Origin: Enterobacter sp. C2
GTDB taxonomy: Bacteria; Pseudomonadota; Gammaproteobacteria; Enterobacterales; Enterobacteriaceae
Length of the DNA: 64,000 nt
Assembly (NCBI RefSeq): GCF_019880405.1
Contig: NZ_CP082269.1
Coordinates: 744,001-808,000, forward strand
Direction of reading: 5' to 3'
The position numbers and the translations under genes were made by a program. Under the pieces are notes generated by a model. That model was not told where the DNA came from. It saw only the letters and a list, made by a program, of their open reading frames with translations, and did not search any database. Positions 1 through 9,075 of this stretch are shown here, in pieces. The first letter of the stretch is position 1. Every line of letters begins with the position of its first letter.

Positions 1-198
1 GGCCTCGGGATCGACCTCCTTCTGCGGTAGGAACTGCCGCCAGCTATCTCCCAGCACGGCGGCGAGCTGGGCCTCATTTTGATCGGCCACCGCCGTCGCA
101 AAGGCGTTAGCCGCCTCGTCAGGAGTGGAAAACAGCTGCTGGGCATCGCCCATAAAGGGCAGCGAGAGCAGCAGGGTACTTAACAGGATTTTTTTCAT
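1..198 (-). CDS. DUF2950-type exported protein, N-terminal part (cut by window start)
   Basis: Only the first 66 codons lie in the window. The ATG is at 198 and the frame stays open to base 1. The product begins MKKILLSTLLLSLPFMGDAQ, a typical signal peptide, and continues with QLFSTPDEAANAFATAVADQ, which fits the start of DUF2950-family proteins. Those proteins are often found beside DUF3300 genes, as here. It starts 13 bp downstream of the stop of the yacH-like gene on the same strand, so the two are probably one transcript. Function is unknown. The family call rests on a short N-terminal stretch and on context. Confidence 0.65.
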   Translation of the reverse strand, partial: MKKILLSTLLLSLPFMGDAQQLFSTPDEAANAFATAVADQNEAQLAAVLGDSWRQFLPQKEVDPEA

Positions 199-211
199 TG
201 TTGGCTCCCGG

Positions 212-1714
212 TTAACGACGGCGCAATTCGCGCTGTTCAGAGAGGCCTTCACGACCCGCGCTACGCTGTTCAAGGTGGCCGCTGTTGATGCGGCGGCTCT
301 GCTGGCCCCGCAGCTGCTGCGACTGCCACGACGGCGAGCGGCTGTCGTTGCCGCTAAAGGCGTTGACGCGGGTACTTGCCAAACGCTGCTCGCGCTGCAA
401 ATTCGTAGAGGTTGGTCGCTGCTGTCGTGTCTCATGCCGCTGTTTCGCCTGCTGGGTAGGACGTGGCGTATCGCTATCGTAGCCGCGATAGTTATTCCGC
501 TGGGCAACCTTGTTTAGCTGCTGCGAGGCGGCCTTACGCTGGGCGTCACGGGATGACACCCCCGCCACGCTGCCGGTGGGCGTGTGGCTGCGCTGCTCAA
601 ACTGCGCCATCGCTGCCTGGCGCTGGTTATCTCGTGAGGTAGCCGGGTGCTGCGTGGCGCTCAGCCCGCCGCTCACGTCAGTAGGGTGAAAACGCTGGGC
701 GACCGCGCCGTTCTGGTAGGGGACGCCGTCGCGATACGCTGGGTTATGCTGCCAGATCATATTCTGCTCTTGCAGATGCTGGCCTGAAATGCGGTTAAAG
801 TTGTTAACGTTGATGTTGATGTTGTCCCCGTTATGCTGGTAGCCGTTGCCGTGATAGTCGTCGTCATGGTGATGGTCGTCATCGTCCCAGTCGATGTTGC
901 TGAACAGGGCATAGGTGGTGGCGACGCCCAGGCTATAGCCGAAGCCTTTGACGAAGCTGTCTGCAAACTGCTGGCCGGGAGGCGGGGGCAGATAGACCGG
1001 CGGGTAGGCCGTGTTTGGCCAACTGCCGTAGACCGTGGCAGGGTTGTAGTTAGGGACGTAAACCACCTGTGGATCGGCAGGTTCAATTTTGATTACCGTT
1101 GAGGCTGGCACGGGCGCATTGCTGCTTTGCACCGTTGCAGATGCGGATGCTCTCTTCGGCGTGCTGCTTACCGTCTGCTGCGGCGTCGATTTTAGCGTCC
1201 CGGTCTGCTGGGCCAGCTGCCGTAGGCGCTGTACGGAGTCCATGACGTCCTGCGGCTGGGCCAGAAACGCATCGCCAAGATTCTGTACCCACTCTGGGTT
1301 CTCGCCCATCAACGCCATGAGCTGCGGAAAGGCGACCAGCGACTTCACACTCGGGTCCCAGGGCTGGCCTGATACCGCCTGAATGGCCGCATCGCCTTTA
1401 AGAGTCGGATTATCCCGCGACCACTGCACGGCCTGCACTACGTTGGCCGGATAGGTAGCCGCCATTAAAACCTGAGAGAGCAGCGGATCGGGGTAGAGCG
1501 CCACCGGCGCGACCCACTGATCGATCTGCGCTGAGGTAAATGCGGGTTTTACTGCCGGAGCCGTAACGGGGGCCGTCTGGGGCTGGGAAGTCACAGGCAC
1601 TGTCTGGACAGGCGTTTCAGGGGTACGGCTTTTAACGTACAGTACGCCCGAGGCGGCAAAGAGCCCGACGCTGCACACGAGGGCCAGCGCAGCGTATTTA
1701 AAAGGCAGGGTCAT
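212..1714 (-). CDS. yacH: YacH-like DUF3300 protein, membrane-anchored
   Basis: This is a 500-aa protein with an N-terminal hydrophobic segment (about residues 7-26) that acts as signal or anchor, then a Pro/Thr/Val linker. The DUF3300 core follows at about residues 60-260 (IDQWVAPVALYPDPLLSQVL, then AATYPANVVQAVQWSRDN). A His/Asp-rich patch (DWDDDDHHHDDDYH) comes next, then a Gln/Arg/Ser-rich low-complexity tail. E. coli has yacH, also DUF3300, in the same place upstream of acnB, but longer (about 617 aa), so the tail differs. The acidic/histidine patch could bind metal, which is inference. Function is not established. The ATG has SD GGGAG six bases upstream, touching a perfect hairpin listed separately. 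Confidence 0.8.
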   Translation of the reverse strand: MTLPFKYAALALVCSVGLFAASGVLYVKSRTPETPVQTVPVTSQPQTAPVTAPAVKPAFTSAQIDQWVAPVALYPDPLLSQVLMAATYPANVVQAVQWSRDNPTLKGDAAIQAVSGQPWDPSVKSLVAFPQLMALMGENPEWVQNLGDAFLAQPQDVMDSVQRLRQLAQQTGTLKSTPQQTVSSTPKRASASATVQSSNAPVPASTVIKIEPADPQVVYVPNYNPATVYGSWPNTAYPPVYLPPPPGQQFADSFVKGFGYSLGVATTYALFSNIDWDDDDHHHDDDYHGNGYQHNGDNININVNNFNRISGQHLQEQNMIWQHNPAYRDGVPYQNGAVAQRFHPTDVSGGLSATQHPATSRDNQRQAAMAQFEQRSHTPTGSVAGVSSRDAQRKAASQQLNKVAQRNNYRGYDSDTPRPTQQAKQRHETRQQRPTSTNLQREQRLASTRVNAFSGNDSRSPSWQSQQLRGQQSRRINSGHLEQRSAGREGLSEQRELRRR

Positions 1715-1724
1715 TTTTTTCTCC

Positions 1725-1742
1725 CGATTTCCACAGAAATCG
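1725..1742 (-). promoter_or_regulatory. Hairpin abutting the Shine-Dalgarno of the yacH-like gene
   Basis: On the minus strand the leader reads CGATTTC-TGTG-GAAATCG, a perfect 7-bp stem with a 4-base loop. The last G of its 3' arm is the first G of the SD GGGAG (1725-1721), and the ATG follows after six A residues. The hairpin could modulate ribosome access. Whether it forms or matters in the cell is inference. Confidence 0.45.
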
Positions 1743-1907
1743 CAGGGTCAGATATAGCCTGAGTATGAAAGAGAAGAGATTTTATTTTTTGATTAATGTT
1801 GCGGGTAGCGAGTGCAGGAAAGGCGTCAGTGAAGCTCCCCTGATACGAAAGGATTGAAGCAGGGAGTAAATTTTAGCGATTCAGCCCCGTTTTTCAGTTA
1901 AAAAAAA

Positions 1908-1934
1908 TAAACGTCAGGCCTGCTCTGCCGATGT
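1908..1934 (+). promoter_or_regulatory. Putative FliA (sigma-28) flagellar promoter
   Basis: The sequence reads TAAA, exactly 15 bases, then GCCGATGT. The enterobacterial sigma-28 consensus is TAAA-N15-GCCGATAA, so the -35 core is 4/4 and the -10 is 6/8. The bases just after TAAA (CGTC) match the extended GTTT poorly. A start point around 1941 would leave a leader of about 33 bases before the ATG at 1974, with a GGAG ribosome site in it. No better sigma-70 promoter is obvious in this gap. Confidence 0.6.
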
Positions 1935-1973
1935 TAATACTCTACCCCTAACGGTGAGAGGGAGTTTCATCGC

Positions 1974-3392
1974 ATGATTACTGGTCTTAACCCTACCACG
2001 ATGCTGCCTTTTACAGCGCGTGTAAGTACTTCCCTACAGCCTGGCATTAGTGCACGTGCGGCCAGCAATGCGGCCTCTTCAGCCAGCGCATCGGCAAAGG
2101 TGACGTTTGGCAGCCAGACGCCAGAGATTGCCGCAGTCTATAGCCTGTCGCCGAAAGCGCTCTCTGCCAGCGTAGCGCTACAACACAATGCCTCGCTCAC
2201 CGGGCTGATGCAGTCGGTATCAGGCGGCTCAGTCTCGGCGTTCGCCAACCTCGGGAGCGCCCTGCTTGGCACCCTCAACGATAGCCGGGAGGATATTACC
2301 CAGGCGCTAAGCGGAGTGGGCATGGGGACAGAGGGCGCACCCCGTGATGCCGCAGTTGCACTAAGCATTGTGACGCAATCCGGTTCGACGGTCAGTCTGA
2401 TCATGACCCAGCAGCGTGAAGGTTTGGCCATCGAGATGAAAACGCAGGGCGAGGCGCTCAGTGATGACGAGGCGGCTGCGGTAGCTAACCTGAGCGGGGC
2501 GCTGGAGAAGACGCTAAACGGGCTGGGGCAGCAGCCACCGCAGCTGGATCTCCTCGGCTTGACCCACTTTGACAGAAACGTACTGAAATCCATCGATCTG
2601 AAAACGGATCTGCGTAACAGTGAGAGCACGTTACAGTCGCTCAATTTCCATGCCGATGATAAAACCCGGTCGGTAGCCTATGAAGATGGCGAGTTCTCTC
2701 TTGAGATGAGCAGCGATCTATCGCATCCGACATTGACCGGCAGTGCCCCTCAGCCGCAATCCGCACTCAGTGCCTGGGATGATAAATTCGATAAAGCACG
2801 TAGAGTAGGGCAGGGCAACCGCGATCAGATGGCGGTGTTGAAATCTGTCTTCCATGCGTTAAACAGCGATACCGCCAATAAAACGGCAGCGATAAGCGGC
2901 AGTAGGGCGATACGCCTGGGTGATAATGGTACGTCGCCATTAAGCGGTCTGCATGATTTTTCACTGTCGCTGACGCAGGCAAAAAAAGCGGGTAACCCGG
3001 CGCGGGGTGAAGAGGCTGATCGCTTCACCTATTCCGCCTCGCAGACGACAGAAGAGAGTATGGGCAGCAATGGTTCAAAATCGGTGAAGCAGACGACGCA
3101 TAGCCTGTTGAGCGCTGCCTGGCACGAAGCGCTCGATCCGTCGATTCCGTTGGCGCTGAACGAGATGAAATCGTCGCAAAACTACTCCTATCATCTGCTG
3201 GATAACGATGAGGAGAACAGCACTACGCTCAACTATAGCGATCGTGGGCAGCTTGCCAATGTTAGCCAGAATGAACAGGTAAATAACCGCGAGACAGTGA
3301 AAAAATATGTGCTGGGTGAACGGGTCGATCAAACCGTGACGCCGGAAGCCTACTCGCGCAGTAAGCAGCTGGCACTCTTAAAAACGCTGTAG
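1974..3392 (+). CDS. Unrecognised 472-aa cysteine-free protein, probably FliA-regulated
   Basis: I do not recognise this protein. It begins MITGLNPTTMLPFTARVSTS, has no signal peptide or membrane segment, and contains no cysteine. The N-terminal 50 residues are rich in Ala, Ser and Thr. The middle (residues about 95-210) has mixed helix-like stretches such as SDDEAAAVANLSGALEKTLN. The C-terminal third is polar and Asn/Ser-rich. The ATG has GGAG nine bases upstream. The gene stands alone between a divergent yacH-like gene and acnB, behind a good sigma-28 promoter match. Sigma-28 control plus a Cys-free Ser/Thr/Asn-rich composition is compatible with a flagellum-associated or flagellar-exported protein, but no domain supports a specific job. 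Confidence 0.75.
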   Translation: MITGLNPTTMLPFTARVSTSLQPGISARAASNAASSASASAKVTFGSQTPEIAAVYSLSPKALSASVALQHNASLTGLMQSVSGGSVSAFANLGSALLGTLNDSREDITQALSGVGMGTEGAPRDAAVALSIVTQSGSTVSLIMTQQREGLAIEMKTQGEALSDDEAAAVANLSGALEKTLNGLGQQPPQLDLLGLTHFDRNVLKSIDLKTDLRNSESTLQSLNFHADDKTRSVAYEDGEFSLEMSSDLSHPTLTGSAPQPQSALSAWDDKFDKARRVGQGNRDQMAVLKSVFHALNSDTANKTAAISGSRAIRLGDNGTSPLSGLHDFSLSLTQAKKAGNPARGEEADRFTYSASQTTEESMGSNGSKSVKQTTHSLLSAAWHEALDPSIPLALNEMKSSQNYSYHLLDNDEENSTTLNYSDRGQLANVSQNEQVNNRETVKKYVLGERVDQTVTPEAYSRSKQLALLKTL

Positions 3393-3535
3393 CACTGTAA
3401 GAAAATGACGCGGCCCGGCAGGGCCGTTATGGTCAACCCGGGCGTAGATCTTCGCTTTAAAAAAGGCGCGCCCCACTGTTTTACTCCGCCCTTAACGATT
3501 CAGCTAATATTTAATGTTGCTTTTTTGTAAACAGA

Positions 3536-3564
3536 TTAACACCCCCCCTAAATCCTGATATGCT
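3536..3564 (+). promoter_or_regulatory. acnB sigma-70 promoter
   Basis: The -35 is TTAACA (3536-3541), the spacer is 17 bp, and the -10 is TATGCT (3559-3564) with an extended -10 TG at 3556-3557. It lies about 100 bases before the acnB start and resembles the E. coli acnB upstream region. Confidence 0.6.
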
Positions 3565-3666
3565 GCCCAATGCGGTATCGGGCATTACCCTACAAACTAC
3601 TGTTTACAGAAGCATGAAGAGATCGCCCGCCGCACTATGACAATGAGAGCGAGGAGAAATACCGTC

Positions 3667-6264
3667 GTGCTAGAAGAATACCGTAAGCACGTAGCCGAAC
3701 GTGCCGCCCAGGGAATTGTACCCAAGCCTATCGATGCAACCCAAATGGCCGCACTGGTCGAGCTGCTGAAATCCCCGCCAGCGGGTGAAGAAGAGTTCCT
3801 GTTAGATCTGCTGTCCAACCGTGTTCCGCCGGGCGTTGATGAAGCCGCCTATGTAAAAGCTGGCTTCCTGGCCGCTATCGTCAAAGGTGAAGCCACCTCA
3901 CCGCTAATTACAGCGGAAAAAGCCGTTGAGCTGCTGGGCACTATGCAGGGTGGTTACAACATCCATCCGCTGATTGATGCGCTGGACAACGACGCGCTGG
4001 CCCCAATTGCTGCGAAAGCGCTCTCCCATACGCTGCTGATGTTCGACAACTTCTACGACGTAGAAGAGAAAGCAAAAGCGGGCAACGCCCACGCGCAGCA
4101 GGTAATGCTCTCCTGGGCTAACGCCGAGTGGTTCCTGAGCCGCCCGCCGCTGGCTGAAAAAATTACCGTTACCGTCTTTAAAGTGACCGGTGAAACCAAC
4201 ACCGATGACCTCTCTCCGGCACCGGATGCCTGGTCACGCCCGGATATCCCGCTGCACGCTCTGGCGATGCTGAAAAACGCCCGTGAAGGTATTGAGCCGG
4301 ACGTTGCCGGTGCCGTTGGCCCGATCAAGCAGATTGAAGAGCTGAACAAAAAAGGTTTCCCGCTGGCCTACGTCGGTGACGTGGTCGGTACCGGCTCCTC
4401 GCGTAAATCCGCCACCAACTCGGTGCTGTGGTTTATGGGCGACGATATTCCGTTCGTGCCGAACAAGCGCGGCGGTGGTCTGGTGCTGGGCGGCAAAATC
4501 GCACCTATCTTCTTCAACACCATGGAAGATGCCGGTGCGCTGCCTATCGAAGTGGACGTGAACAACCTGAACATGGGCGACGTGATTGACGTCTATCCGT
4601 TTAAAGGCGAAGTGCGCAACCACGAGACCGGCGAGCTGCTGGCTACCTTTGAACTGAAAACCGACGTGCTGATCGACGAAGTGCGCGCCGGGGGCCGTAT
4701 TCCGCTGATCATCGGCCGTGGCCTGACCACCAAGGCGCGCGAAGCGCTGGGCATGCCGCACAGCGACGTCTTCCGCAGCGCGAAACCGGTTGAAGCCAGC
4801 AACAAGGGCTTCTCGCTGGCGCAAAAAATGGTGGGCCGCGCCTGTGGTGTGACCGGTGTTCGCCCTGGCGAATACTGCGAACCGAAAATGACTTCGGTTG
4901 GTTCGCAGGACACCACCGGTCCAATGACCCGTGATGAACTGAAAGATCTGGCTTGCCTCGGCTTCTCCGCTGACCTGGTGATGCAGTCCTTCTGCCATAC
5001 TGCGGCCTATCCGAAGCCGGTAGACGTCACCACGCACCATACGCTGCCGGACTTCATCATGAACCGTGGCGGCGTCTCCCTGCGCCCGGGCGATGGCATC
5101 ATCCACTCCTGGCTGAACCGTATGCTGCTGCCGGACACCGTCGGCACCGGCGGTGACTCCCACACCCGCTTCCCGGTAGGGATCTCCTTCCCGGCAGGCT
5201 CTGGTCTGGTGGCATTTGCCGCCGCGACCGGCGTGATGCCGCTGGATATGCCGGAGTCGGTGCTGGTGCGCTTCAAAGGCACCATGCAGCCGGGCATTAC
5301 CCTGCGCGATCTGGTGCATGCTATTCCGCTGTACGCGATCCGTCAGGGGCTGCTGACCGTTGAGAAGAAAGGGAAGAAAAACATCTTCTCTGGCCGTATC
5401 CTCGAGATCGAAGGTCTGCCGGAGCTGAAAGTAGAGCAGGCCTTTGAACTGGCCGATGCCTCTGCCGAGCGTTCCGCTGCAGGCTGTACCATCAAGCTGG
5501 ATAAGGCACCGATCACCGAGTACCTGACCTCCAACATCGTGCTGCTGAAGTGGATGATTGCGGAAGGCTACGGCGATCGCCGTACCATCGAGCGCCGCAT
5601 TCAGGGCATGGAGAAGTGGCTGGCGGATCCGCAGCTGCTGGAAGCCGATGCCGATGCCGAGTACGCCGCGGTCATCGAGATCGATCTGGCTGATATCAAA
5701 GAGCCGATCCTCTGCGCACCGAACGATCCGGATGACGCTCGTCTGCTCTCTGACGTAGCCGGTGAGAAGATTGACGAAGTGTTTATCGGCTCGTGCATGA
5801 CCAACATCGGTCACTTCCGCGCTGCTGGTAAGCTGCTGGACAGCCATAAAGGCCAGCTGCCGACCCGCCTGTGGGTCGCGCCGCCAACCCGTATGGATGC
5901 CGCCCAGCTGACGGAAGAGGGCTACTACAGCGTCTTCGGTAAGAGCGGGGCGCGTATTGAGATCCCAGGCTGCTCGCTGTGCATGGGTAACCAGGCGCGC
6001 GTAGCCGATGGTTCAACGGTGGTGTCGACCTCGACGCGTAACTTCCCGAACCGTCTGGGTACCGGAGCAAACGTCTTCCTGGCATCAGCGGAGCTGGCGG
6101 CGGTCTCTTCGCTGCTGGGTAAACTGCCGACGCCGGACGAGTACCAGATCTTTATGGCGCAGGTCGATAAGACAGCGGTGGATACCTATCGCTATCTGAA
6201 CTTTGACCAGCTCGGTCAGTACACCGAAAAAGCCGACGGCGTGATCTTCCAGACCGCCGTGTAA
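3667..6264 (+). CDS. acnB: Aconitate hydratase B
   Basis: AcnB interconverts citrate and isocitrate via cis-aconitate in the TCA cycle, and also acts on 2-methyl-cis-aconitate. The protein is 865 aa from the GTG at 3667, exactly the E. coli length. GAGGAG at 3651-3656 is the ribosome site. An in-frame ATG at 3637 would add 10 residues but lacks a comparable SD. The AcnB order is visible: N-terminal HEAT-like domain, swivel domain ([16 protein letters not shown]), then the catalytic domains. The [4Fe-4S] ligands are in [10 protein letters not shown] (about residue 710) and GCSLCMGN (about 769 and 772). A strong terminator follows. Apo-AcnB is known in E. coli to bind mRNA. Confidence 0.98.
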   Translation: MLEEYRKHVAERAAQGIVPKPIDATQMAALVELLKSPPAGEEEFLLDLLSNRVPPGVDEAAYVKAGFLAAIVKGEATSPLITAEKAVELLGTMQGGYNIHPLIDALDNDALAPIAAKALSHTLLMFDNFYDVEEKAKAGNAHAQQVMLSWANAEWFLSRPPLAEKITVTVFKVTGETNTDDLSPAPDAWSRPDIPLHALAMLKNAREGIEPDVAGAVGPIKQIEELNKKGFPLAYVGDVVGTGSSRKSATNSVLWFMGDDIPFVPNKRGGGLVLGGKIAPIFFNTMEDAGALPIEVDVNNLNMGDVIDVYPFKGEVRNHETGELLATFELKTDVLIDEVRAGGRIPLIIGRGLTTKAREALGMPHSDVFRSAKPVEASNKGFSLAQKMVGRACGVTGVRPGEYCEPKMTSVGSQDTTGPMTRDELKDLACLGFSADLVMQSFCHTAAYPKPVDVTTHHTLPDFIMNRGGVSLRPGDGIIHSWLNRMLLPDTVGTGGDSHTRFPVGISFPAGSGLVAFAAATGVMPLDMPESVLVRFKGTMQPGITLRDLVHAIPLYAIRQGLLTVEKKGKKNIFSGRILEIEGLPELKVEQAFELADASAERSAAGCTIKLDKAPITEYLTSNIVLLKWMIAEGYGDRRTIERRIQGMEKWLADPQLLEADADAEYAAVIEIDLADIKEPILCAPNDPDDARLLSDVAGEKIDEVFIGSCMTNIGHFRAAGKLLDSHKGQLPTRLWVAPPTRMDAAQLTEEGYYSVFGKSGARIEIPGCSLCMGNQARVADGSTVVSTSTRNFPNRLGTGANVFLASAELAAVSSLLGKLPTPDEYQIFMAQVDKTAVDTYRYLNFDQLGQYTEKADGVIFQTAV

Positions 6265-6290
6265 GTCAGGCCAGACCTTAGGCCAGCATA

Positions 6291-6320
6291 AAACCCCTTC
6301 GTCTCCCGAAGGGTTTTTTT
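6291..6320 (+). terminator. Rho-independent terminator after acnB
   Basis: The stem AACCCTTCG / CGAAGGGTT with a short TCTCC-type loop is followed by a run of T residues, 26 bases after the acnB stop. Confidence 0.85.
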
Positions 6321-6404
6321 TATTTCCTCTCCTTCTCTCCGTTACGCTGTTTTTCTTCTCCGCGGCTGCGATAATTACTCTATTGCGGATGTGAGGAAAA
6401 AAAC

Positions 6405-6767
6405 ATGGATTACGAATTTTTACGCGACATTACGGGCCAGGTGAAAGTGCGCATGTCGATGGGCCACGAGGTGGTCGGACACTGGTTTAACGAAGAGGTA
6501 AAAGAGAATCTGGCCCTGCTGGATGAGGTGGAGCAGGCGGCGAAAACCGTCAAAGGCAGCGAGCGCCAGTGGCAGCGAATCGGTCACGAATACACGCTCT
6601 GGATGGACGGAGAAGAGGTCATCATCCGCGCTAACCAGCTGGAGTTCTCCGGAGATGAGATCGAAGAGGGGATGAGCTACTACGACGAAGAGAGCCTGTC
6701 GCTGTGCGGCGTTGAGGATTTTCTGCAGGTCGTCACGGCGTATCGTAAATTTATTCAGCAGAAGTAA
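6405..6767 (+). CDS. yacL: YacL, UPF0231 family protein
   Basis: This is a 120-aa acidic cytoplasmic protein beginning [20 protein letters not shown], the UPF0231 signature, with the same length and place (acnB-yacL-speD) as in E. coli. GAGG lies ten bases before the ATG. Its function is unknown. It has its own short upstream gap after the acnB terminator and converges on speD. Confidence 0.93.
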   Translation: MDYEFLRDITGQVKVRMSMGHEVVGHWFNEEVKENLALLDEVEQAAKTVKGSERQWQRIGHEYTLWMDGEEVIIRANQLEFSGDEIEEGMSYYDEESLSLCGVEDFLQVVTAYRKFIQQK

Positions 6768-6817
6768 CGTGATTTAAAAAGATTGTCGGAGCGTCCCTGC
6801 TCCGGCTTCAGAAGAGA

Positions 6818-7612
6818 TTACACGGCGGGAATATTGCGCGCGTAGTAGATCTCGCGCATCTCTTTCCACAGCGATTCGGTAATGGCTTCCCGCTCTTCGG
6901 CAGTAAGATCTTCCGGACGGGTGTGGAACATATAGTGCTTCAGGTCGAACTCTTTCAGCATCATCTTGGTATGGAAGATGTTCTCCTGATAGACGTTCAC
7001 GTCCACCATGTCATACAGCGCCTTCATATCCTCAGAGAGGAAGTTCTGAATCGAGTTGATCTCATGGTCGATGAAGTGCTTCATGCCGTTGATGTCGCGG
7101 GTAAAGCCGCGCACGCGGTAGTCAACGGTGACGATGTCCGACTCCAGCTGATGAATCAGGTAGTTCAGCGCCTTCAGCGGGGAGATGACGCCGCAAGTTG
7201 AGACCTCAATGTCGGCGCGGAATGTGCACAGGCCGCCTTCCGGGTGGCTCTCTGGATAGGTATGCACGCAGATGTGACTCTTATCGAGGTGGGCTACCAC
7301 CGTCTCTGGCAGCGGGCCGGGGTGCGCAGTTTTATCAATCAGGGTCGGATCGACCGGCTCTTCGCTCACCAGAATCGTCACGCTCGCCCCCTGCGGCTCA
7401 TAGTCCTGGCGGGCAACGTTGAGGATGTTCGCGCCGATGATTGAGCAGGTCTCAGTGAGGATCTCCGTCAGACGGTTTGCGTTATAGAGTTCGTCGATAT
7501 AGGCGATATAGCCGTCACGCTCTTCGGCGGTTTTGGCATAACAGATATCGTAGATACAAAAACTCAGGCTTTTGGTCAGGTTGTTAAAGCCATGCAGTTT
7601 CAGTTTTTTCAA
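6818..7612 (-). CDS. speD: S-adenosylmethionine decarboxylase proenzyme
   Basis: SpeD decarboxylates S-adenosylmethionine to supply the aminopropyl donor for spermidine. The 264-aa product contains [20 protein letters not shown], where the proenzyme self-cleaves in front of a serine to make the pyruvoyl group. In E. coli this is the [17 protein letters not shown] region, also present. The start is TTG at 7612, as in E. coli. Its T, T and G overlap the speE stop as TTGA, and the SD AGGAGG lies inside the end of speE. SpeD is therefore translationally coupled to speE, the enzyme that uses its product. Confidence 0.96.
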   Translation of the reverse strand: MKKLKLHGFNNLTKSLSFCIYDICYAKTAEERDGYIAYIDELYNANRLTEILTETCSIIGANILNVARQDYEPQGASVTILVSEEPVDPTLIDKTAHPGPLPETVVAHLDKSHICVHTYPESHPEGGLCTFRADIEVSTCGVISPLKALNYLIHQLESDIVTVDYRVRGFTRDINGMKHFIDHEINSIQNFLSEDMKALYDMVDVNVYQENIFHTKMMLKEFDLKHYMFHTRPEDLTAEEREAITESLWKEMREIYYARNIPAV

Positions 7613-8481
7613 TTTTCATCACCTCCTGAGGAGAGCGCATCTAGCAGGTATTGCGGCAGGGCGAAGGACGCCGTATGGACAGCCGGATTGTAGTAGCGGC
7701 AGGTCAGGGCAGCGTTGTGGAAGCGCGCCTGGATAATCTCCGTAGAGAGGTTACGCAGGATCTCGTTGTCCGTCGCCCAGGCGAAGGTCATGATGCCGCC
7801 GTAGTAGGTGGGCACCGCCGCCTGATAGAAACTCACATCGCTAAAGTAGTGGCTCAGCTTTTTGTGGCTGCCCACGGCTTCATCCTGCTGCAGGAAGCTT
7901 ACGCCGTTCTGGGCAACGAAGATCCCGCCTGGATTCAGGCAGCGCTTGCAGCCCGCATAGAAGTCGGAGGTAAACAGGCTCTCGCCCGGTCCCACCGGAT
8001 CGGTGCAGTCAGAGATAATGACGTCAAAGGTTTGCGCGGTCTGGTTGACGAAATTGACACCGTCGTCAATCACCAGCGTAAAGCGCGGATCGTCGTAGCT
8101 GCCTGCGTTGTGGTTCGGCAGATACTGGCGGCAGAATGATACCACCCCTTCGTCGATCTCGACCATGGTGATGGTCTCAACGTTTTTATGCCGGCTCACT
8201 TCGCGCAGCATCGCGCCGTCGCCGCCGCCGATGATCAGCACATGCTTCGCCTGGCCGTGGGCCAGCAGCGGAACGTGGGTCATCATTTCGTGATAGATAA
8301 ATTCGTCACGCTCGGTGGTCTGGACAACGCCATCCAGCGCCATCACGCGGCCAAAGGCGGCATTCTCAAAGATGATCAGATCCTGGTGATCGGTCTTCTC
8401 GTGGTAGAGCACGTTATCAACGGCAAAGTACTGACCAAACTGGTCATGCAGCGTTTCATGCCACTGGCGGGTATCAGCCAT
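7609..8481 (-). CDS. speE: Spermidine synthase (polyamine aminopropyltransferase)
   Basis: SpeE transfers the aminopropyl group from decarboxylated SAM to putrescine, giving spermidine. The protein is 290 aa (E. coli 288). Motifs include the SAM-fold loop [15 protein letters not shown], the catalytic [14 protein letters not shown] and the gate [11 protein letters not shown] chose the ATG at 8481 ([15 protein letters not shown]) because GGAGG lies five bases upstream and the N-terminus matches E. coli. A longer frame reaching 8526 has no such site. It is the first gene of speE-speD. Confidence 0.96.
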   Translation of the reverse strand: MADTRQWHETLHDQFGQYFAVDNVLYHEKTDHQDLIIFENAAFGRVMALDGVVQTTERDEFIYHEMMTHVPLLAHGQAKHVLIIGGGDGAMLREVSRHKNVETITMVEIDEGVVSFCRQYLPNHNAGSYDDPRFTLVIDDGVNFVNQTAQTFDVIISDCTDPVGPGESLFTSDFYAGCKRCLNPGGIFVAQNGVSFLQQDEAVGSHKKLSHYFSDVSFYQAAVPTYYGGIMTFAWATDNEILRNLSTEIIQARFHNAALTCRYYNPAVHTASFALPQYLLDALSSGGDEN

Positions 8482-8583
8482 GCATCCTCCTTCGTTAACA
8501 TCCACACAAAATGGGCGCAACATCATAGCTAACTACAGCCGCTGATGCACGGCTATAACTTTAGCAGGGGAGGAGGGTTTATG

Positions 8584-8931
8584 TTACTTGACGTAGGCCA
8601 GCAGGCTGAGGGAGTCCCGGGCCAGCGCTTTGCATTTTTTGGCAACCGGAATGCCAATGCCGCTGAGATCGCGATAGCTATCTTCGCCGAGGGATTTCAT
8701 ATCAAAGGTGTCGTAGTTGCTCAGATCCCACTGGTTCTGCTGGGCAAAAAACACCAGCGCCCGGCGGATCTGGCCATTCGGTAGATTCTGGTAACCACAG
8801 TCGTTTTTCAGAAACACGAACACTGCCGTTAGATCGGCCATGTCCTCCGCTTCAGATTCGCTGAGCGCATAACTATTTGCTGACATCGCCAGCAGGCTGG
8901 TGAACACAACGGTTCTGAAAAACATCTTCAT
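8584..8931 (-). CDS. yacC: YacC, small exported PulS/OutS-like protein
   Basis: This is a 115-aa protein, the E. coli YacC length, with a signal peptide (MKMFFRTVVFTSLLAMSANS, cleavage after SYA). The mature part contains two cysteines (NDCGYQN and KKCKAL) that could pair in the periplasm. YacC is usually placed in the PulS/OutS pilotin-like family, but no type II secretion genes are nearby and the role is unknown. The ATG at 8931 was chosen by match to E. coli. The open frame runs on upstream to 9168, but that part overlaps the start of cueO antisense. Confidence 0.88.
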   Translation of the reverse strand: MKMFFRTVVFTSLLAMSANSYALSESEAEDMADLTAVFVFLKNDCGYQNLPNGQIRRALVFFAQQNQWDLSNYDTFDMKSLGEDSYRDLSGIGIPVAKKCKALARDSLSLLAYVK

Positions 8932-9010
8932 TCTTCTTACCAAAACATCACGGAAATTAAACGTTAGCATACTTGGGGTAAGGCGACGATCTTTATTATT
9001 CGCCTTTCGC

Positions 9011-9041
9011 TTGACCTTGCCGCAGGGGCAGGGTTTAAGCT
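9011..9041 (+). promoter_or_regulatory. CueR-type copper-responsive promoter of cueO
   Basis: The -35 is TTGACC (9011-9016) and the -10 is TAAGCT (9036-9041), separated by 19 bp, the over-long spacer of MerR-family promoters. The spacer holds an imperfect dyad, ACCTTGCC-gcag-GGGCAGGGT (9014-9034), like the CueR boxes of E. coli copA and cueO. It begins 65 bases before the cueO ATG. Copper(I)-dependent activation by CueR is the expected control. Confidence 0.75.
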
Positions 9042-9075
9042 CAGGAGACCGTTTGCCGACGATAAGGATTCGACT

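Noticed and set aside
4234-5847. A 537-codon open frame antisense to acnB
   Set aside because: It lies wholly inside acnB, lacks a ribosome site, and has the skewed His/Arg/Gln composition of a shadow frame opposite a GC-rich gene.
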